NCBI GenBank assembly: GCA_017555025.1
Contig: JAFZHC010000023.1
Span: forward strand, 1-50,836
Reading direction: 5' to 3'
Source: Akkermansia sp.
Lineage (GTDB): Bacteria; Verrucomicrobiota; Verrucomicrobiia; Verrucomicrobiales; Akkermansiaceae
DNA length: 50,836 nucleotides
This document shows positions 1 through 9,041 of this stretch, piece by piece. The notes below the pieces were generated by a model that had not been told where the DNA came from, searched no databases, and saw only the letters and a program-made list of their open reading frames with translations. A program made the translations under genes and the position numbers. Within the stretch, counting starts at the first letter, position 1, and each line of letters starts with the position of its first letter.

Positions 1-1616
1 CCGCCGAGCCCGTGCAACCTACCGAGCCCGTGCAGCCCGCCGAGCCTGAGCAACCCGCCGAGCCTGAGCAACCCGCCGAGCCTGAGCAACCCGCCGAGCC
101 TGAGCAACCTACCGAGCCTGAGCACCCCACCGAGCCCGTGCAACCTACCGAGCCCAAGCAGCCCGCAGAGCCCAAGCAGCCCGCAGAGCCCAAGCAGCCC
201 GCCGAGCCTGAGCAACCCACCGAGTCCGAGCAGCCCGCAGAGCCGGAGCGTCCTGTAGCACCGGAGGAATACCCCGAGCAATATCAAACCTTCCTCACCA
301 CCCTCAATACATTGGCCAAAGCCAACAGCTCTGATGCCTGCAATGCCATGGCAATTGTGCTCGCAGCCACCGATAATGAGTTTGCCCTGCCCCTGTGGAT
401 GGAAAAAGCCGCAGCAGATGGCAATCCCATGGCCATGCATTACCTCGGCCAGAGGGCGGCCATCAAAGATGCATCTCCCGAAATTCGCTACCTCTCCCCG
501 GCTCAGCGTGCAAGTATTGCCCGCCAGCAGCAGAAGACGGCGGCTATCACCGCCGAATGGAATCGCAAGGCTGCCGAACTCAACTATGTACCGGCTATGC
601 TGGACTACAGCATGTTCCTGCGCAAGGGAGTTGGTGTAACCAGAGACGAAGCCGCTGCCAACAAACTTCTGCTTGCTGCAGGGCGCACCGGTGATTTTGA
701 AACGCGTTATCTCTGGCTTCTGCAAAACAACAGGCTCACCGGCTGGGCCGATACCAAACGAGCCGAAGTTACCGGTGAGGTTAAACGCGGCAACCATAAA
801 GTCATCTACCACCTCAGCCAATTTGCACCCAATCTACAGCTTCGCCAAGAGTGGTTGCAAAAAGCAGCCGACGCCGGTAGCGCCATAGCCATTTACTCAC
901 AATCGGTTGATTTAAGCAAAAAGGAGCCCACCCGCAGCTTCCGCCTGCTGCAAGAGGCCGTCCGTCTGCATGTTCCCGAGGCCATGTACGCCTGTGGCAT
1001 GCTGCATCTCTGCGACCCGAATGAATACCATCAACAGACGGGAATGAAGCAGGACGCCGTAGAAGGCCGCCGTCTGCTGCGCCTGGCTGCCATGCTGGGA
1101 AGCACCGAAAGTTGCCGTACTCTGGCTCGTGCCTACTACAAGGGCGACATCGGTTTTCCCGTCAATCACAAACGTACCTTCGCCCACCTGCAATGGATTA
1201 ATGCCATGCAGCGCGACCCGATTTCCCTGGCTGCCCAGGGCTTCATGCAACTGACGGGCAACGGTACTGAGCAAGATACCAAACAAGGGCTCAGTTACAT
1301 CATCCTGGCCTCCAACGCCAACTACAGCTACGCCCGCGCCCTGCTGGCATACGCCCACTACAAGGGGCTCGGCGTGGAGTTGAACAAAAATACAACGCTC
1401 GAAATCCTGCAGGAAGCCGCAGCGACCGGCTATCCCCATGCCTATGTGCATATTGCTTACCTGACGGCCAAAGGGCACCTCGGACAAGCTCCCGATTTAA
1501 AAGCAGCCGAGCGCTATGTCAACATTGCAGCCATCAATCTGGGCAGAGAGGCCAGAGCCTTCTTTGAGCATCTGATGAAGAACGACGACTGGCTTCTCAC
1601 CCCCTTCCCCCTGTAA
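1..1616 (+). CDS. Sel1-repeat protein with Pro/Glu repeat region, 5' partial
   Basis: The reading frame is open to the left window edge, so the true start lies upstream; the first GTG inside the window (12) is inside the repeat and is not a start. The N-terminal ~85 visible residues are six-residue units of the type EPEQPA, a likely extended spacer. From about residue 110 to the end the protein is helical and alanine-rich with Sel1-like (TPR-related) units such as YAHYKGLGV and AAATGYPHAYV. Sel1 proteins usually act as protein-protein interaction scaffolds. The C-terminus (DDWLLTPFPL) matches that of the next gene (NDWVATPFPP), so the two are paralogues, separated by only 20 bp and probably co-transcribed. 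Partners and function are unknown. Confidence 0.85.
   Translation, partial: AEPVQPTEPVQPAEPEQPAEPEQPAEPEQPAEPEQPTEPEHPTEPVQPTEPKQPAEPKQPAEPKQPAEPEQPTESEQPAEPERPVAPEEYPEQYQTFLTTLNTLAKANSSDACNAMAIVLAATDNEFALPLWMEKAAADGNPMAMHYLGQRAAIKDASPEIRYLSPAQRASIARQQQKTAAITAEWNRKAAELNYVPAMLDYSMFLRKGVGVTRDEAAANKLLLAAGRTGDFETRYLWLLQNNRLTGWADTKRAEVTGEVKRGNHKVIYHLSQFAPNLQLRQEWLQKAADAGSAIAIYSQSVDLSKKEPTRSFRLLQEAVRLHVPEAMYACGMLHLCDPNEYHQQTGMKQDAVEGRRLLRLAAMLGSTESCRTLARAYYKGDIGFPVNHKRTFAHLQWINAMQRDPISLAAQGFMQLTGNGTEQDTKQGLSYIILASNANYSYARALLAYAHYKGLGVELNKNTTLEILQEAAATGYPHAYVHIAYLTAKGHLGQAPDLKAAERYVNIAAINLGREARAFFEHLMKNDDWLLTPFPL
6..239 (+). repeat. 18-bp in-frame tandem repeat (Pro/Glu)
   Basis: About thirteen consecutive 18-bp units (unit GAGCCTGAGCAACCCGCC and variants) run in frame through the first Sel1 gene and encode EPEQPA, EPVQPT, EPKQPA and similar units. 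Several neighbouring copies are identical at DNA level (for example 42-95). This is expected of recent slippage or unequal exchange, so the copy number probably varies between strains. The array may extend beyond the window. Confidence 0.9.
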
Positions 1617-1636
1617 ACTCAGGCAACTCCCGTACC

Positions 1637-3124
1637 ATGCACCGCATTCAACAACTCATTCTCCTGTCGCTGGCCCTCATTACCGGCAGCTTCACCGCAG
1701 CACACGCAGCCTACGTATTGCCCGAGCAAAGCCGCCCGGAAGCTCACGAAAAAGAGTTCCGCACCTACTTGGAAAAACTCAATGAACAAGTCAAATCAGA
1801 CGCCCCTCATAATTTCTGCGTAGCCAATATGGTTATTCTTGGAGCTACCAATGATGAACTCTGCACCGAGGCCTGGCTGAGACGAGCCGCAGAGGCCGGC
1901 AACCCTGCGGCCATGTACAAGCTGGCTATGCAACTCACAGAAAGCTCCACCTCGCCGGAGTTCTTCTACCTCAAGGGTGAAGAATCATCCCGCACCATGA
2001 GCTCGCACAGTCGCAGCCCGCAGATGCAGGAGGCCATTAAATGGCTCCGCACCTCTGCCGAGAAGAACTTCCCCCCCGCTCTGCTGGCCTACAGCTCCCT
2101 GCTCAACGAAGGACGAGCCGGACTGCGCAAAAACGAAAAGGAAGCAAACAAGTTGCTCATGCAGGCCATGAAAAGCGGCGACTTCACCAGTCGAGCTCTC
2201 TATCTCGAACAAACCGGTCGCCTGAGTACCTTTGCCGATAAGGATCGCCGCGAGGTACAAGGAGAAATTAAGCGAGGTAACCACCACGTCCTTTACATGC
2301 TCAGCGGCAAGGCTCCGGACAACAAAACAATGCTGGAATACCTCAGTCAGGCAGCAAGTAAGGGGAACGGAGCCGCCCTTTTTGCCCTCTCCGAGGTAAC
2401 CAAAGCCGCCCGCCTCAATCCCAAGCAGAGTGCGGCTCAATTAAAAGCCGCCGTAGCACGTCGTGAGCCCGATGCCCTCTACCGCTATGGCCTCTACATG
2501 CTTGAGGCTCCCGACGATTTTACCCGAGCCGCCGGCATTGCCCACAACCCGGCCATGGGATTGGCGCTCATTCGCAGCGCCGCCATGCTCGGCCTGCACC
2601 AGGCACACCTTACCCTGGCCCGCGCATACTTCAATGGTGACCACGGCATCAAGCCCAATGCCGCCCGCAGTTATGCCCACATCCTGCAAGTTACACAGCA
2701 GCGCCGCGACCCCATCATGCTGGCAGCTCAGGCGGCGCAGCTCCTGACCGGTCAGGGTGTAGAACAGGATACAGCCACCGCCTTGCGTTACCTGAAATTC
2801 AGCGCCGATGCCGGTTACAGCTACGCTCAGGTACTAACCGCTTACGCCCATTACAAAGGCCTCGGCACCGCGCAGAATACAAGCACCGCCATCGAGCTGC
2901 TGCAAGAGGCCGCAGCCACCGGGTACCCGCAGGCTTACGTCATCATTGCCTACCTCCATGCCAAAGGCCTGCACGGCAGCAAAGCCGATGCTGCAACTGC
3001 TCAGCGCTACATCCGCCTGGCCGACATCAACATGAACGGCGAAGCTCGTAGTTTCTTTGACTGGATGATGAAGAAAAATGACTGGGTAGCCACCCCATTC
3101 CCGCCCATTAAACAAAAATCTTAA
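1637..3124 (+). CDS. Secreted Sel1-repeat protein
   Basis: A 495-aa protein beginning with a classical signal peptide (hydrophobic ILLSLALITGSF, predicted cleavage after AHA at residue 24), so it acts in the periplasm or outside the cell. The rest is built of Sel1/TPR-like helix pairs, for example AAEAGNPAAMYKLAMQL near residue 85 and AYAHYKGLGTAQNTSTAIE in the C-terminal third. It is paralogous along its whole length to the upstream gene but lacks the Pro/Glu repeat region. Secreted Sel1 proteins generally scaffold envelope complexes, but no partner can be named here. Start ATG 1637 follows the upstream stop by 20 bp, which suggests one transcript. Confidence 0.85.
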   Translation: MHRIQQLILLSLALITGSFTAAHAAYVLPEQSRPEAHEKEFRTYLEKLNEQVKSDAPHNFCVANMVILGATNDELCTEAWLRRAAEAGNPAAMYKLAMQLTESSTSPEFFYLKGEESSRTMSSHSRSPQMQEAIKWLRTSAEKNFPPALLAYSSLLNEGRAGLRKNEKEANKLLMQAMKSGDFTSRALYLEQTGRLSTFADKDRREVQGEIKRGNHHVLYMLSGKAPDNKTMLEYLSQAASKGNGAALFALSEVTKAARLNPKQSAAQLKAAVARREPDALYRYGLYMLEAPDDFTRAAGIAHNPAMGLALIRSAAMLGLHQAHLTLARAYFNGDHGIKPNAARSYAHILQVTQQRRDPIMLAAQAAQLLTGQGVEQDTATALRYLKFSADAGYSYAQVLTAYAHYKGLGTAQNTSTAIELLQEAAATGYPQAYVIIAYLHAKGLHGSKADAATAQRYIRLADINMNGEARSFFDWMMKKNDWVATPFPPIKQKS

Positions 3125-3144
3125 ATAATTTTATAATTCTTAAT

Positions 3145-3199
3145 AAACCACTATATAATGCCTAATACAACGATTTAGCTATACATTATATTGTGGTTT
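3145..3199. repeat. 16-bp inverted repeat in AT-rich gap
   Basis: The arms 3145-3160 (AAACCACTATATAATG) and 3184-3199 are complementary at 15 of 16 positions, with a 23-base loop. It sits in the AT-rich spacer after the Sel1 pair, about 20 bp past the stop codon. It could be a factor-independent transcription end without a strong T-run, or an operator or protein-binding site. Confidence 0.6.
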
Positions 3200-3246
3200 A
3201 CCTCTATCAAACTACTTTCTGTGGCCATAGTGGGGTAAAAATAGGC

Positions 3247-3276
3247 TTGTCAAGGGGGTATCAAGTGTGCTAGACT
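3247..3276 (+). promoter_or_regulatory. Candidate sigma-70 promoter for the 3D-domain gene
   Basis: TTGTCA (3247-3252), an 18-bp spacer and TAGACT (3271-3276) precede the 3D-domain gene and predict a start near 3283. A second -10-like hexamer, TATACC, lies at 3335-3340, exactly 6 bp before ATG 3347, but it has no convincing -35 box. Confidence 0.45.
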
Positions 3277-3346
3277 GAGGCCAGCCGCATGTGAAAGAGT
3301 GCCGTCCATCTACGATAGCACCGTATATCTTACCTATACCGCCAAT

Positions 3347-3973
3347 ATGACGATAACAGTAAAATCACTGGCTGTGAGCGTGCTCACCGTGCTCACAGCG
3401 TTTGCTTTCTGCGCCCCGTGCGCGGAGGCAGCCTCGGGCGTGAGCAAGGGCTTCGTTATGCCCACCGCCCCCTCACCTTCAGCCAAGCCCAATCCCAAGC
3501 TTCCCCGCCTCGGGAGAGATAAGCATGGCATGCCTCTGTACCACCCCGCACAGCTGAATCGCGTGGTACGCACCACAGCCTACACCCATACAGAGAGCGA
3601 CCACATCGGTTATGGCCCTCGCAATGCCATCGGCACCTCGCTCAAATACACCGAACAGGTACGCAGCGCAGCTGCTGACTGGTCCGTTTACCCCTTAGGC
3701 ACCCGTTTTAAAATTAAGGGTCAGCCCTACATCTACGTCATTGACGACTACGGCAGCGCTCTTGTAGGCACCGGTACGATTGATATCTACCAGCCCAGCC
3801 ACGAGCTCATGCACAAGTGGGGGCGCCGCGTGGTGGAAATCCAGATTATCCAATGGGGCTCTTCCCAGTTGAGCATGCGTACCCTGCAAGGGCGCACCGG
3901 TTACCGCCATTGCGCCAAGATGCAGGCCGCCCTGCAGCAGCAGGACCGCCATCGCAATACAGCCAAGCGCTAA
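3347..3973 (+). CDS. Secreted 3D (Asp-Asp-Asp) domain protein
   Basis: A 208-aa protein whose first 28 residues form a signal peptide (hydrophobic core VLTVLTAFAF, cleavage likely after AEA). The C-terminal half holds the 3D domain, related to the double-psi barrel of MltA-type lytic transglycosylases: VVRTTAYTHTESDHIGYG, PLGTRFKI, YVIDDYG and TGTIDIY supply the conserved aspartates. Such proteins cleave or bind peptidoglycan glycan strands in the periplasm. ATG 3347 is chosen because it begins the signal peptide; GTG 3299 would add 16 non-hydrophobic residues. The domain assignment is firm, but lytic activity is inferred. Confidence 0.8.
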   Translation: MTITVKSLAVSVLTVLTAFAFCAPCAEAASGVSKGFVMPTAPSPSAKPNPKLPRLGRDKHGMPLYHPAQLNRVVRTTAYTHTESDHIGYGPRNAIGTSLKYTEQVRSAAADWSVYPLGTRFKIKGQPYIYVIDDYGSALVGTGTIDIYQPSHELMHKWGRRVVEIQIIQWGSSQLSMRTLQGRTGYRHCAKMQAALQQQDRHRNTAKR

Positions 3974-4004
3974 GCCTCACGTTTTTATCCTTATCTCTTC
4001 TTGC

Positions 4005-4037
4005 AAACCCGCCGAGCTTCTTGCCCGGCGGGTTTTA
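4005..4037 (+). terminator. Rho-independent terminator after the 3D-domain gene
   Basis: A perfect 9-bp stem (AACCCGCCG 4006-4014 with 4026-4034) around an 11-base loop runs into TTTT. It lies 32 bp after the stop codon. Confidence 0.8.
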
Positions 4038-4097
4038 TCATCCCCCCTGCCGACTCCAACAAAAGCCGGGGCGAAATGTAAAAATCTTACATTAGGC

Positions 4098-4126
4098 TTG
4101 CAATCAACAATCTACAGGTATAGAAT
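4098..4126 (+). promoter_or_regulatory. Leaderless-type promoter of alr
   Basis: TTGCAA (4098-4103), a 17-bp spacer and TAGAAT (4121-4126). The -10 ends 6 bp before ATG 4133, so the predicted transcription start is the A of the start codon and there is no room for a ribosome binding site. Confidence 0.75.
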
Positions 4127-4132
4127 AACGCC

Positions 4133-5236
4133 ATGGACGCCACCGCCACATATCGTGCATGGGCTGAGGTAGACACCGAGGCTATGAAGCACAACCTCAA
4201 TGTTGTACGACGGGTCTTACCCGATCATTGCCGCATGCCCATCGTCAAGGCAGAGGCATACGGCCACGGCATTGAAGGAGTTGTCAAAGCTCTTGATGAC
4301 GAAGATATACGCTTTTTCGGCGTAGCCACCCCCTCCGAGGCTGCACGCGTGCAAGCAGCAGGCTGTCGCACCGTCCCCTTCATTCTCGGCCCCTGTTTTC
4401 CGGCCGAGCGTGAGATGATTGTACAGAACGGCTGGAGAGCCGCCCTGAGCAGCCTCGATGAAGCAGAGCATTTCAATTCTCTGGGGCGTCTGTTCAACAA
4501 AAAGGTCAATCTGCACATCAATGTCGATACCGGCATGGGGCGAGCCGGCGTACTGCCCTGTGATATGCCCGGCCTCGGCGACCGCCTCAAGCAGTTCGAG
4601 TACCTCAACGTGGAGGGTATTTATTCCCACCTTTCTGCCGCCTCGCAAGATATCGCTTTCACCCACAGGCAAATTCGCGCCTACGAGGCCGCCGTGCGAG
4701 AGCTCACGGTAAGCCTCGATTTGCCGTACCGCCACCTTTGCAGCAGTGCCGCCGTCTTCAATTATAAGGCACCCTGCACCAACATGGTACGTCTGGGGCG
4801 CATTCTCTATGGCTACTCCCCCATGCCCTCTCCCTACAACAAGGAGCTGCGCAATACCCTTACCCTCTACAGCCGCGTAACACTCGTACGTACCCTGCCC
4901 GATAGCCATGGCGTATCCTACGATCACACTTACATCACCAGCGGACCTACCCGAGTAGCTACCATCGGTATCGGCTTCGGCGATGGCTACCTGCATTACC
5001 TCTCCAACACCGGGGCTCGAGTCTACCTCAATGGGCAGTATTGCCCCGTGCTGGGTCGCATTACCATGGATCAGATCATGGTGGACGTCAGCCACATGGA
5101 CAGCGTGGAGCCCGGTGATGTCGCCGAAATCCTCGGCCCCAATGTGCCGTGGGAAGAGTTGACTGCCCGCGCCAAAACTATACCGAGCAACATCATTTGC
5201 TCCATTACAGGCCGCGTACCGCGCATCTACAAATAA
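4133..5236 (+). CDS. alr: Alanine racemase
   Basis: A 367-aa fold-type III PLP enzyme of normal family length that interconverts L- and D-alanine for peptidoglycan synthesis in the cytoplasm. The PLP lysine is K39 in [10 protein letters not shown]. The barrel carries [11 protein letters not shown] and RLGRILYG. The C-terminal domain has the catalytic tyrosine in [17 protein letters not shown], and the active-site lid segment [12 protein letters not shown]. It is monocistronic: a terminator precedes it and another follows immediately. The start is fixed by the promoter, whose -10 box lies 6 bp upstream, predicting a leaderless mRNA. Confidence 0.96.
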   Translation: MDATATYRAWAEVDTEAMKHNLNVVRRVLPDHCRMPIVKAEAYGHGIEGVVKALDDEDIRFFGVATPSEAARVQAAGCRTVPFILGPCFPAEREMIVQNGWRAALSSLDEAEHFNSLGRLFNKKVNLHINVDTGMGRAGVLPCDMPGLGDRLKQFEYLNVEGIYSHLSAASQDIAFTHRQIRAYEAAVRELTVSLDLPYRHLCSSAAVFNYKAPCTNMVRLGRILYGYSPMPSPYNKELRNTLTLYSRVTLVRTLPDSHGVSYDHTYITSGPTRVATIGIGFGDGYLHYLSNTGARVYLNGQYCPVLGRITMDQIMVDVSHMDSVEPGDVAEILGPNVPWEELTARAKTIPSNIICSITGRVPRIYK

Positions 5237-5272
5237 GCCCGACATTTGTCGGGCTGAGAAAAAGGCTTTTTT
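5236..5272 (+). terminator. Terminator between alr and the convergent gene
   Basis: The stem AGCCCGAC/GTCGGGCT (5236-5255) starts in the alr stop codon and is followed by a run ending in TTTTTT. It overlaps the end of the convergent gene and may serve both directions. Confidence 0.7.
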
Positions 5273-5780
5273 ACAGATCTGACAAAATGTTCAGAATCTC
5301 GCTCACGATGTCCTCCAGAGCCTCGGAGCCGTAATACTCTCGCTCCTCCAGCTCGACGGTCACATCCTCCAGCCTGTCAATCAGCGTATCAAGGTCAGAC
5401 TCATCCTCAATCTCCGTAATCTGAGCCTCATAATCACCGGCGCCCACGTTGGTGGCCAGTTCTTCCAGAGCGTGAGCCTCATTCAGCACCTCATCAAGCT
5501 GCTCCGCCACTTCGTCAGGTACAGCCGCCACCAGCTCGCTGCTCAGGCGCTCCGTTAATCCCTGAATGATGGAGAGACGAGCCATCACATAATGCATGGC
5601 CAGGCTCTCACCGCCGGGAGAATCGGGGTCAGATTCCACGATATTTTCACCCTCGGCATCCTGACCGGATTGAGCCTCAGCGGCCAATACTGCCACGGGA
5701 TCTTTCACAGAGGCCTCAGCCCCCATATTACTCATGCACACAGAAACAATGGCCAGATATGCAAATTTCTTCACCAGCAT
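5271..5780 (-). CDS. Small acidic secreted protein, unknown function
   Basis: A 169-aa protein with an N-terminal signal peptide (FAYLAIVSVCMSNMGAEA) and a strongly acidic, Glu/Asp/Leu-rich mature part predicted to form long helices, possibly coiled coil (QLDEVLNEAHALEEL, LIDRLEDVTVELEER). No enzymatic motif is visible and no family is recognised. ATG 5780 is preferred over the TTG at 5789. A TATTAT box (5790-5795) ends 9 bp upstream of this ATG, but its -35 box is poor. It could be a periplasmic chaperone-like or binding protein; this is only composition-based inference. Confidence 0.65.
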   Translation of the reverse strand: MLVKKFAYLAIVSVCMSNMGAEASVKDPVAVLAAEAQSGQDAEGENIVESDPDSPGGESLAMHYVMARLSIIQGLTERLSSELVAAVPDEVAEQLDEVLNEAHALEELATNVGAGDYEAQITEIEDESDLDTLIDRLEDVTVELEEREYYGSEALEDIVSEILNILSDL

Positions 5781-5897
5781 AACACGCAAATAATATCTCT
5801 CAAGAGAGTAACATATTCTGCCCTGATTTCAAGCCGAAAATAAGCTCATTCGCAAAAGATTTACCGGCAGTATCCACTCACGCATGCCCCATTCACC

Positions 5898-8024
5898 TCA
5901 GGCTGTGACCCCTTGCTCCACTTCAGGAGCAACCAAAGCTCGCAGCACAGCATGGCGGGGCTGCTGCAGCTCGGGGTCAGCATCCAGCACGGCAGCGGCA
6001 TCCCGCCCGGCACGATGAATCAAGCGCATATCACTCAGCCACTCGGCAAACTGCACAGCACCCAGCCCGCTCTGAGCTGTTCCCAGCACATCGCCCGGGC
6101 CGCGCAAGCGGAAATCTTCTTCCGCAATTTCGAACCCATTGAGCGTGCGGCATAGTACATCCAGCTTCTCACGACCGGGCTCTCCCGGCTTAGCCGTCGA
6201 AAGCAGGATGCAATAACTTTTATGCTGACCGCGACCTATACGACCACGCAGCTGGTGGAGCTGCGACAGGCCAAAGGCATCGGCATCATTGATAATCATG
6301 ACTGTGGCATTCGGCACATCCACCCCCACCTCAACCACGGTGGTCGCCACCAGTATATGCGTCTCATTAGCGCGGAAGGCCGCCATCACGGCATCTTTTT
6401 CTTCCGGCGTAAGTCGCCCATGGAGCAAGCCTATCGGCTCATGAGGGAAAATCCCCTTCCATTTTTCAAACTCATCGGTAGCAGCGGCCTGCTCACGCGA
6501 CTCACTCTGTTCAATGAGGGGAGCCACTATGTAAATCTGCCGACCGGCCTCCAGCTCTCCCTTCATGAACGAAATAATACGCTTCATGTTATTGGGGTTG
6601 CGCAGAGCCGTAATAATTTCGCCGCGATTGGCGGGTAATTCATCTATAACCGACACATCCAGATCGCCATAAAGCGTCAATGTCAGGGTACGGGGAATGG
6701 GGGTCGCCGTCATCACCAACACATCAGGGCAATCCCCGCCTGCCACAAACTTCTCACGCTGCGCCACGCCAAACTTATGCTGCTCATCCACCACGGCAAG
6801 CACGAGATTGCGCGGCCTACTCTTCTTATAAAGCAGAGCATGCGTACCCACCAACAGGCGCGGCGTATCATCTGCCGCGGCCGGGTCGTCGGGCACATAC
6901 CCCAAATCCTCAGCTCGGTCTGCGGTGCGCAGGGACAAGCGCACATCCGTACCCGCCAGAAGGCGCCGAAAATTGTTGAAATGCTGCTCTGCCAGAATCT
7001 GGGTAGGTGCAATCATGGCAGCCGTTCCTCCACTCTCTACCGCCAGTAGCATGGCACATAGTGCCACCAGCGTTTTACCGCTACCCACATCCCCCTGCAA
7101 TAATCGGTTCATTTGGTGAGGACTTGCCATATCAGCCCTGATTTCAGCAACACATCGAGCCTGCGCCGTTGTCAGCTTAAAGGGAAGACTTGCCAGCAAT
7201 TCCTGCAGATAGCCGTCCGTTGTCACATTCACACGTCCGCGTCGAGCCTGAGAACGCCTACGCCGCCAAGCCACTTTGAACTGTTGCACAAAACACTCTG
7301 CCAGCGCAAAACGCAGGCGAGCCTTGCGAGCTGCTTCCGGAGAAGCGGGAAAATGCAGGTCATGTAATGCCTCCGCAAAAGGATAAGTCGGAGCCACATC
7401 ATAACCGGGTGGAGGCACATCAGCCGGTAACAGTTGCAGTAACGACCACACCAAACGGCGAAAGCGCCTTGTGGCCATTCCTGATATGCCGCGATAAATC
7501 GGCACAATGCGACCGGTATGCACCCGAACGGCCTCGGCCGCATCCGGCAAGGCCCCGGGGCAAGCTCCCATAGCAAGCTCCACCAGGCGAAGTCCGGCCT
7601 CCTCATCCTCCAAAACCTCAAAATCCGGGTTGGTCATGGTCAACTTCCCGCCATACTCCTTCACCTTACCATAGACCGATATATTCATCCCCACAGCCAG
7701 CAATTTGGCAACATAGGGCATATTGAACCAACGCAGCACCAAGCGGGCGCCATACGGCTCCCCCTGAGCCCCGCAGCTCACCTCATAGTAGCGTTTACCG
7801 GCAAAGCGCCAGCCGGCACTATACACATGAACCGGCAAACTCACCGTCTCACCGTTTAACAGAGATTCTACAGGCTTAGTCGTACGGCGGTCTTCATAGC
7901 GGCGAGGTACCCGCTGCAATACATCCCCCACAGTAACAAACGTAGCAGCATGCAAGGCCTGCAACTCGCGAGGCGTCAAATCAGCCAGTCCAACCTCAAG
8001 GGCATCTGTGAGCAGCACGGACAC
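5898..8024 (-). CDS. recG: ATP-dependent DNA helicase RecG
   Basis: A 708-aa superfamily 2 helicase that remodels stalled replication forks and Holliday junctions. In order: an N-terminal wedge/OB region (residues ~1-230), Walker A LLQGDVGSGKT, motif Ia IAPTQILAEQH, the DEQH-type motif II VVDEQHKFGV, motif III VMTATPIPRTL, and the C-terminal helicase domain with ATTVVEVGVDVP and QLRGRIGRG. The length is typical. The start is a GTG (8024), preceded by AAGG about 10 bp upstream. The amidase gene ends 24 bp upstream on the same strand, so the two are probably co-transcribed. Confidence 0.97.
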   Translation of the reverse strand: MSVLLTDALEVGLADLTPRELQALHAATFVTVGDVLQRVPRRYEDRRTTKPVESLLNGETVSLPVHVYSAGWRFAGKRYYEVSCGAQGEPYGARLVLRWFNMPYVAKLLAVGMNISVYGKVKEYGGKLTMTNPDFEVLEDEEAGLRLVELAMGACPGALPDAAEAVRVHTGRIVPIYRGISGMATRRFRRLVWSLLQLLPADVPPPGYDVAPTYPFAEALHDLHFPASPEAARKARLRFALAECFVQQFKVAWRRRRSQARRGRVNVTTDGYLQELLASLPFKLTTAQARCVAEIRADMASPHQMNRLLQGDVGSGKTLVALCAMLLAVESGGTAAMIAPTQILAEQHFNNFRRLLAGTDVRLSLRTADRAEDLGYVPDDPAAADDTPRLLVGTHALLYKKSRPRNLVLAVVDEQHKFGVAQREKFVAGGDCPDVLVMTATPIPRTLTLTLYGDLDVSVIDELPANRGEIITALRNPNNMKRIISFMKGELEAGRQIYIVAPLIEQSESREQAAATDEFEKWKGIFPHEPIGLLHGRLTPEEKDAVMAAFRANETHILVATTVVEVGVDVPNATVMIINDADAFGLSQLHQLRGRIGRGQHKSYCILLSTAKPGEPGREKLDVLCRTLNGFEIAEEDFRLRGPGDVLGTAQSGLGAVQFAEWLSDMRLIHRAGRDAAAVLDADPELQQPRHAVLRALVAPEVEQGVTA

Positions 8025-8048
8025 GGGGCAATTACCTTCAAAACCTCA

Positions 8049-8738
8049 TCAGCGGTTGGAACGTCCTTCGTTGATGCAGCGGTAGTAGTAATCTACACGA
8101 GAAAGGAACCAGCCCCACTTGGGCCCGGGACGCCCATTGGTCATCAACGGCATGGGGCAATTCTTACCGGTCCAGTGATGGTGCGGCACCACGCGGCGCA
8201 GACTAATGCCATAGCGCTTCATCAGTACAGCCGTCAGTTTAGCGGAACGATCCCAAGTGCGGAAGTGATTGTGCCCACGGCTCTCGCACTCGCACATCTC
8301 AATACCGATGGAATGGTTATTACCGGCATTGGAGCCGGCATGCCAGCCCGTTTCATTAAGGGGCAGGTTCTGCACCACCATGAACTGGTCAACAGTAAAA
8401 TGCCAACTGCGGTTGGTAAAGGCACCTTGGCACAATGCGCGGGAGTGCTGCATGGCCGTGGACGATGGCGAGTGGTTTGCCGTACTATGAATCGTAATGA
8501 AGGTGGGTCGCATGCTGCGCGAACCACGGCGTTGCTTGGAGCGCCTCGGCATCATGCGAATCTTAATGTTCGCCTCCTTAGCCAAACGACTGATGGAACG
8601 CGGAATAATCTGCCCCCTGACAGGTTGAAACTTAAAGACAGGCGGCGTTCGCAGGTAGGAATTTCGCCCCTGTTGCTGGCAGCCCAAAAGACAAGCCAGA
8701 ACGAGGACAAAAAGTGCCACCAATTTACGATACGCCAT
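8049..8738 (-). CDS. Lipoprotein N-acetylmuramoyl-L-alanine amidase (Amidase_2)
   Basis: A 229-aa envelope enzyme expected to cleave the amide bond between muramic acid and the stem peptide. It begins with a lipoprotein signal (VALFVLVLACLLGC, lipobox LLGC), so it should be membrane-anchored. The AmpD/PGRP-like fold shows zinc ligands in TFITIHSTAN, the substrate motif TGWHAGSNAGNNHSIGIEM, and the second histidine/cysteine motif VPHHHWTGKNCP. ATG 8738 is chosen because it begins the signal and lies 6 bp after a promoter -10 box; a longer frame to 8906 would bury the lipobox. It is followed by recG. Confidence 0.9.
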   Translation of the reverse strand: MAYRKLVALFVLVLACLLGCQQQGRNSYLRTPPVFKFQPVRGQIIPRSISRLAKEANIKIRMMPRRSKQRRGSRSMRPTFITIHSTANHSPSSTAMQHSRALCQGAFTNRSWHFTVDQFMVVQNLPLNETGWHAGSNAGNNHSIGIEMCECESRGHNHFRTWDRSAKLTAVLMKRYGISLRRVVPHHHWTGKNCPMPLMTNGRPGPKWGWFLSRVDYYYRCINEGRSNR

Positions 8739-8744
8739 GCGCCT

Positions 8745-8773
8745 ATTCTGCCACGTCCGACGCCTGATAGCAA
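8745..8773 (-). promoter_or_regulatory. Leaderless-type promoter of the amidase-recG operon
   Basis: Read on the minus strand: TTGCTA (8773-8768), a 17-bp spacer and CAGAAT (8750-8745), then 6 bp to ATG 8738. Confidence 0.7.
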
Positions 8774-8912
8774 GCCCAATCTGCGCGGCAGACAAAAAAA
8801 GACGCAGAGAGAGACAAGAAATGGAACAAACCATTCGCGTTGGAACAATTAGATAACCAAGAGAAGTGTCTTGTTTTACGAGCTGCGAGCCAGCGGTTCG
8901 CCTCACATATAA

Positions 8913-8937
8913 ACCCGCGCTTGAGCGGGTGGAATAT
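8913..8937 (+). repeat. Degenerate REP-like palindrome
   Basis: ACCCGCGCTTGAGCGGGT followed by GGAATAT is a diverged copy of the REP palindromes around the transposase, in the forward orientation. Confidence 0.55.
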
Positions 8938-8983
8938 GGTAGACTAGGGCGTAAGCCCCAGGTAGTGTGAGAATAATAAATGA

Positions 8984-9010
8984 GCCCGCACTTGTACGGG
9001 CGGCATAAAG
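8984..9010 (+). repeat. REP-like palindrome, left flank of the transposase
   Basis: GCCCGCACTTGTACGGGC followed by GGCATAAAG, forward orientation. The GC-rich stem is 7 bp. It is the inverted partner of the copy at 9576-9602, differing at one base, and lies 31 bp beyond the transposase stop codon. Confidence 0.85.
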
Positions 9011-9041
9011 CGTTGCATTTAATGCCTCCCGGACTATTTCA

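Noticed and set aside
6..239. Regular repeat that could suggest a CRISPR array
   Set aside because: The 18-bp units are contiguous with no spacers, in frame, and encode Pro/Glu repeats inside a gene.
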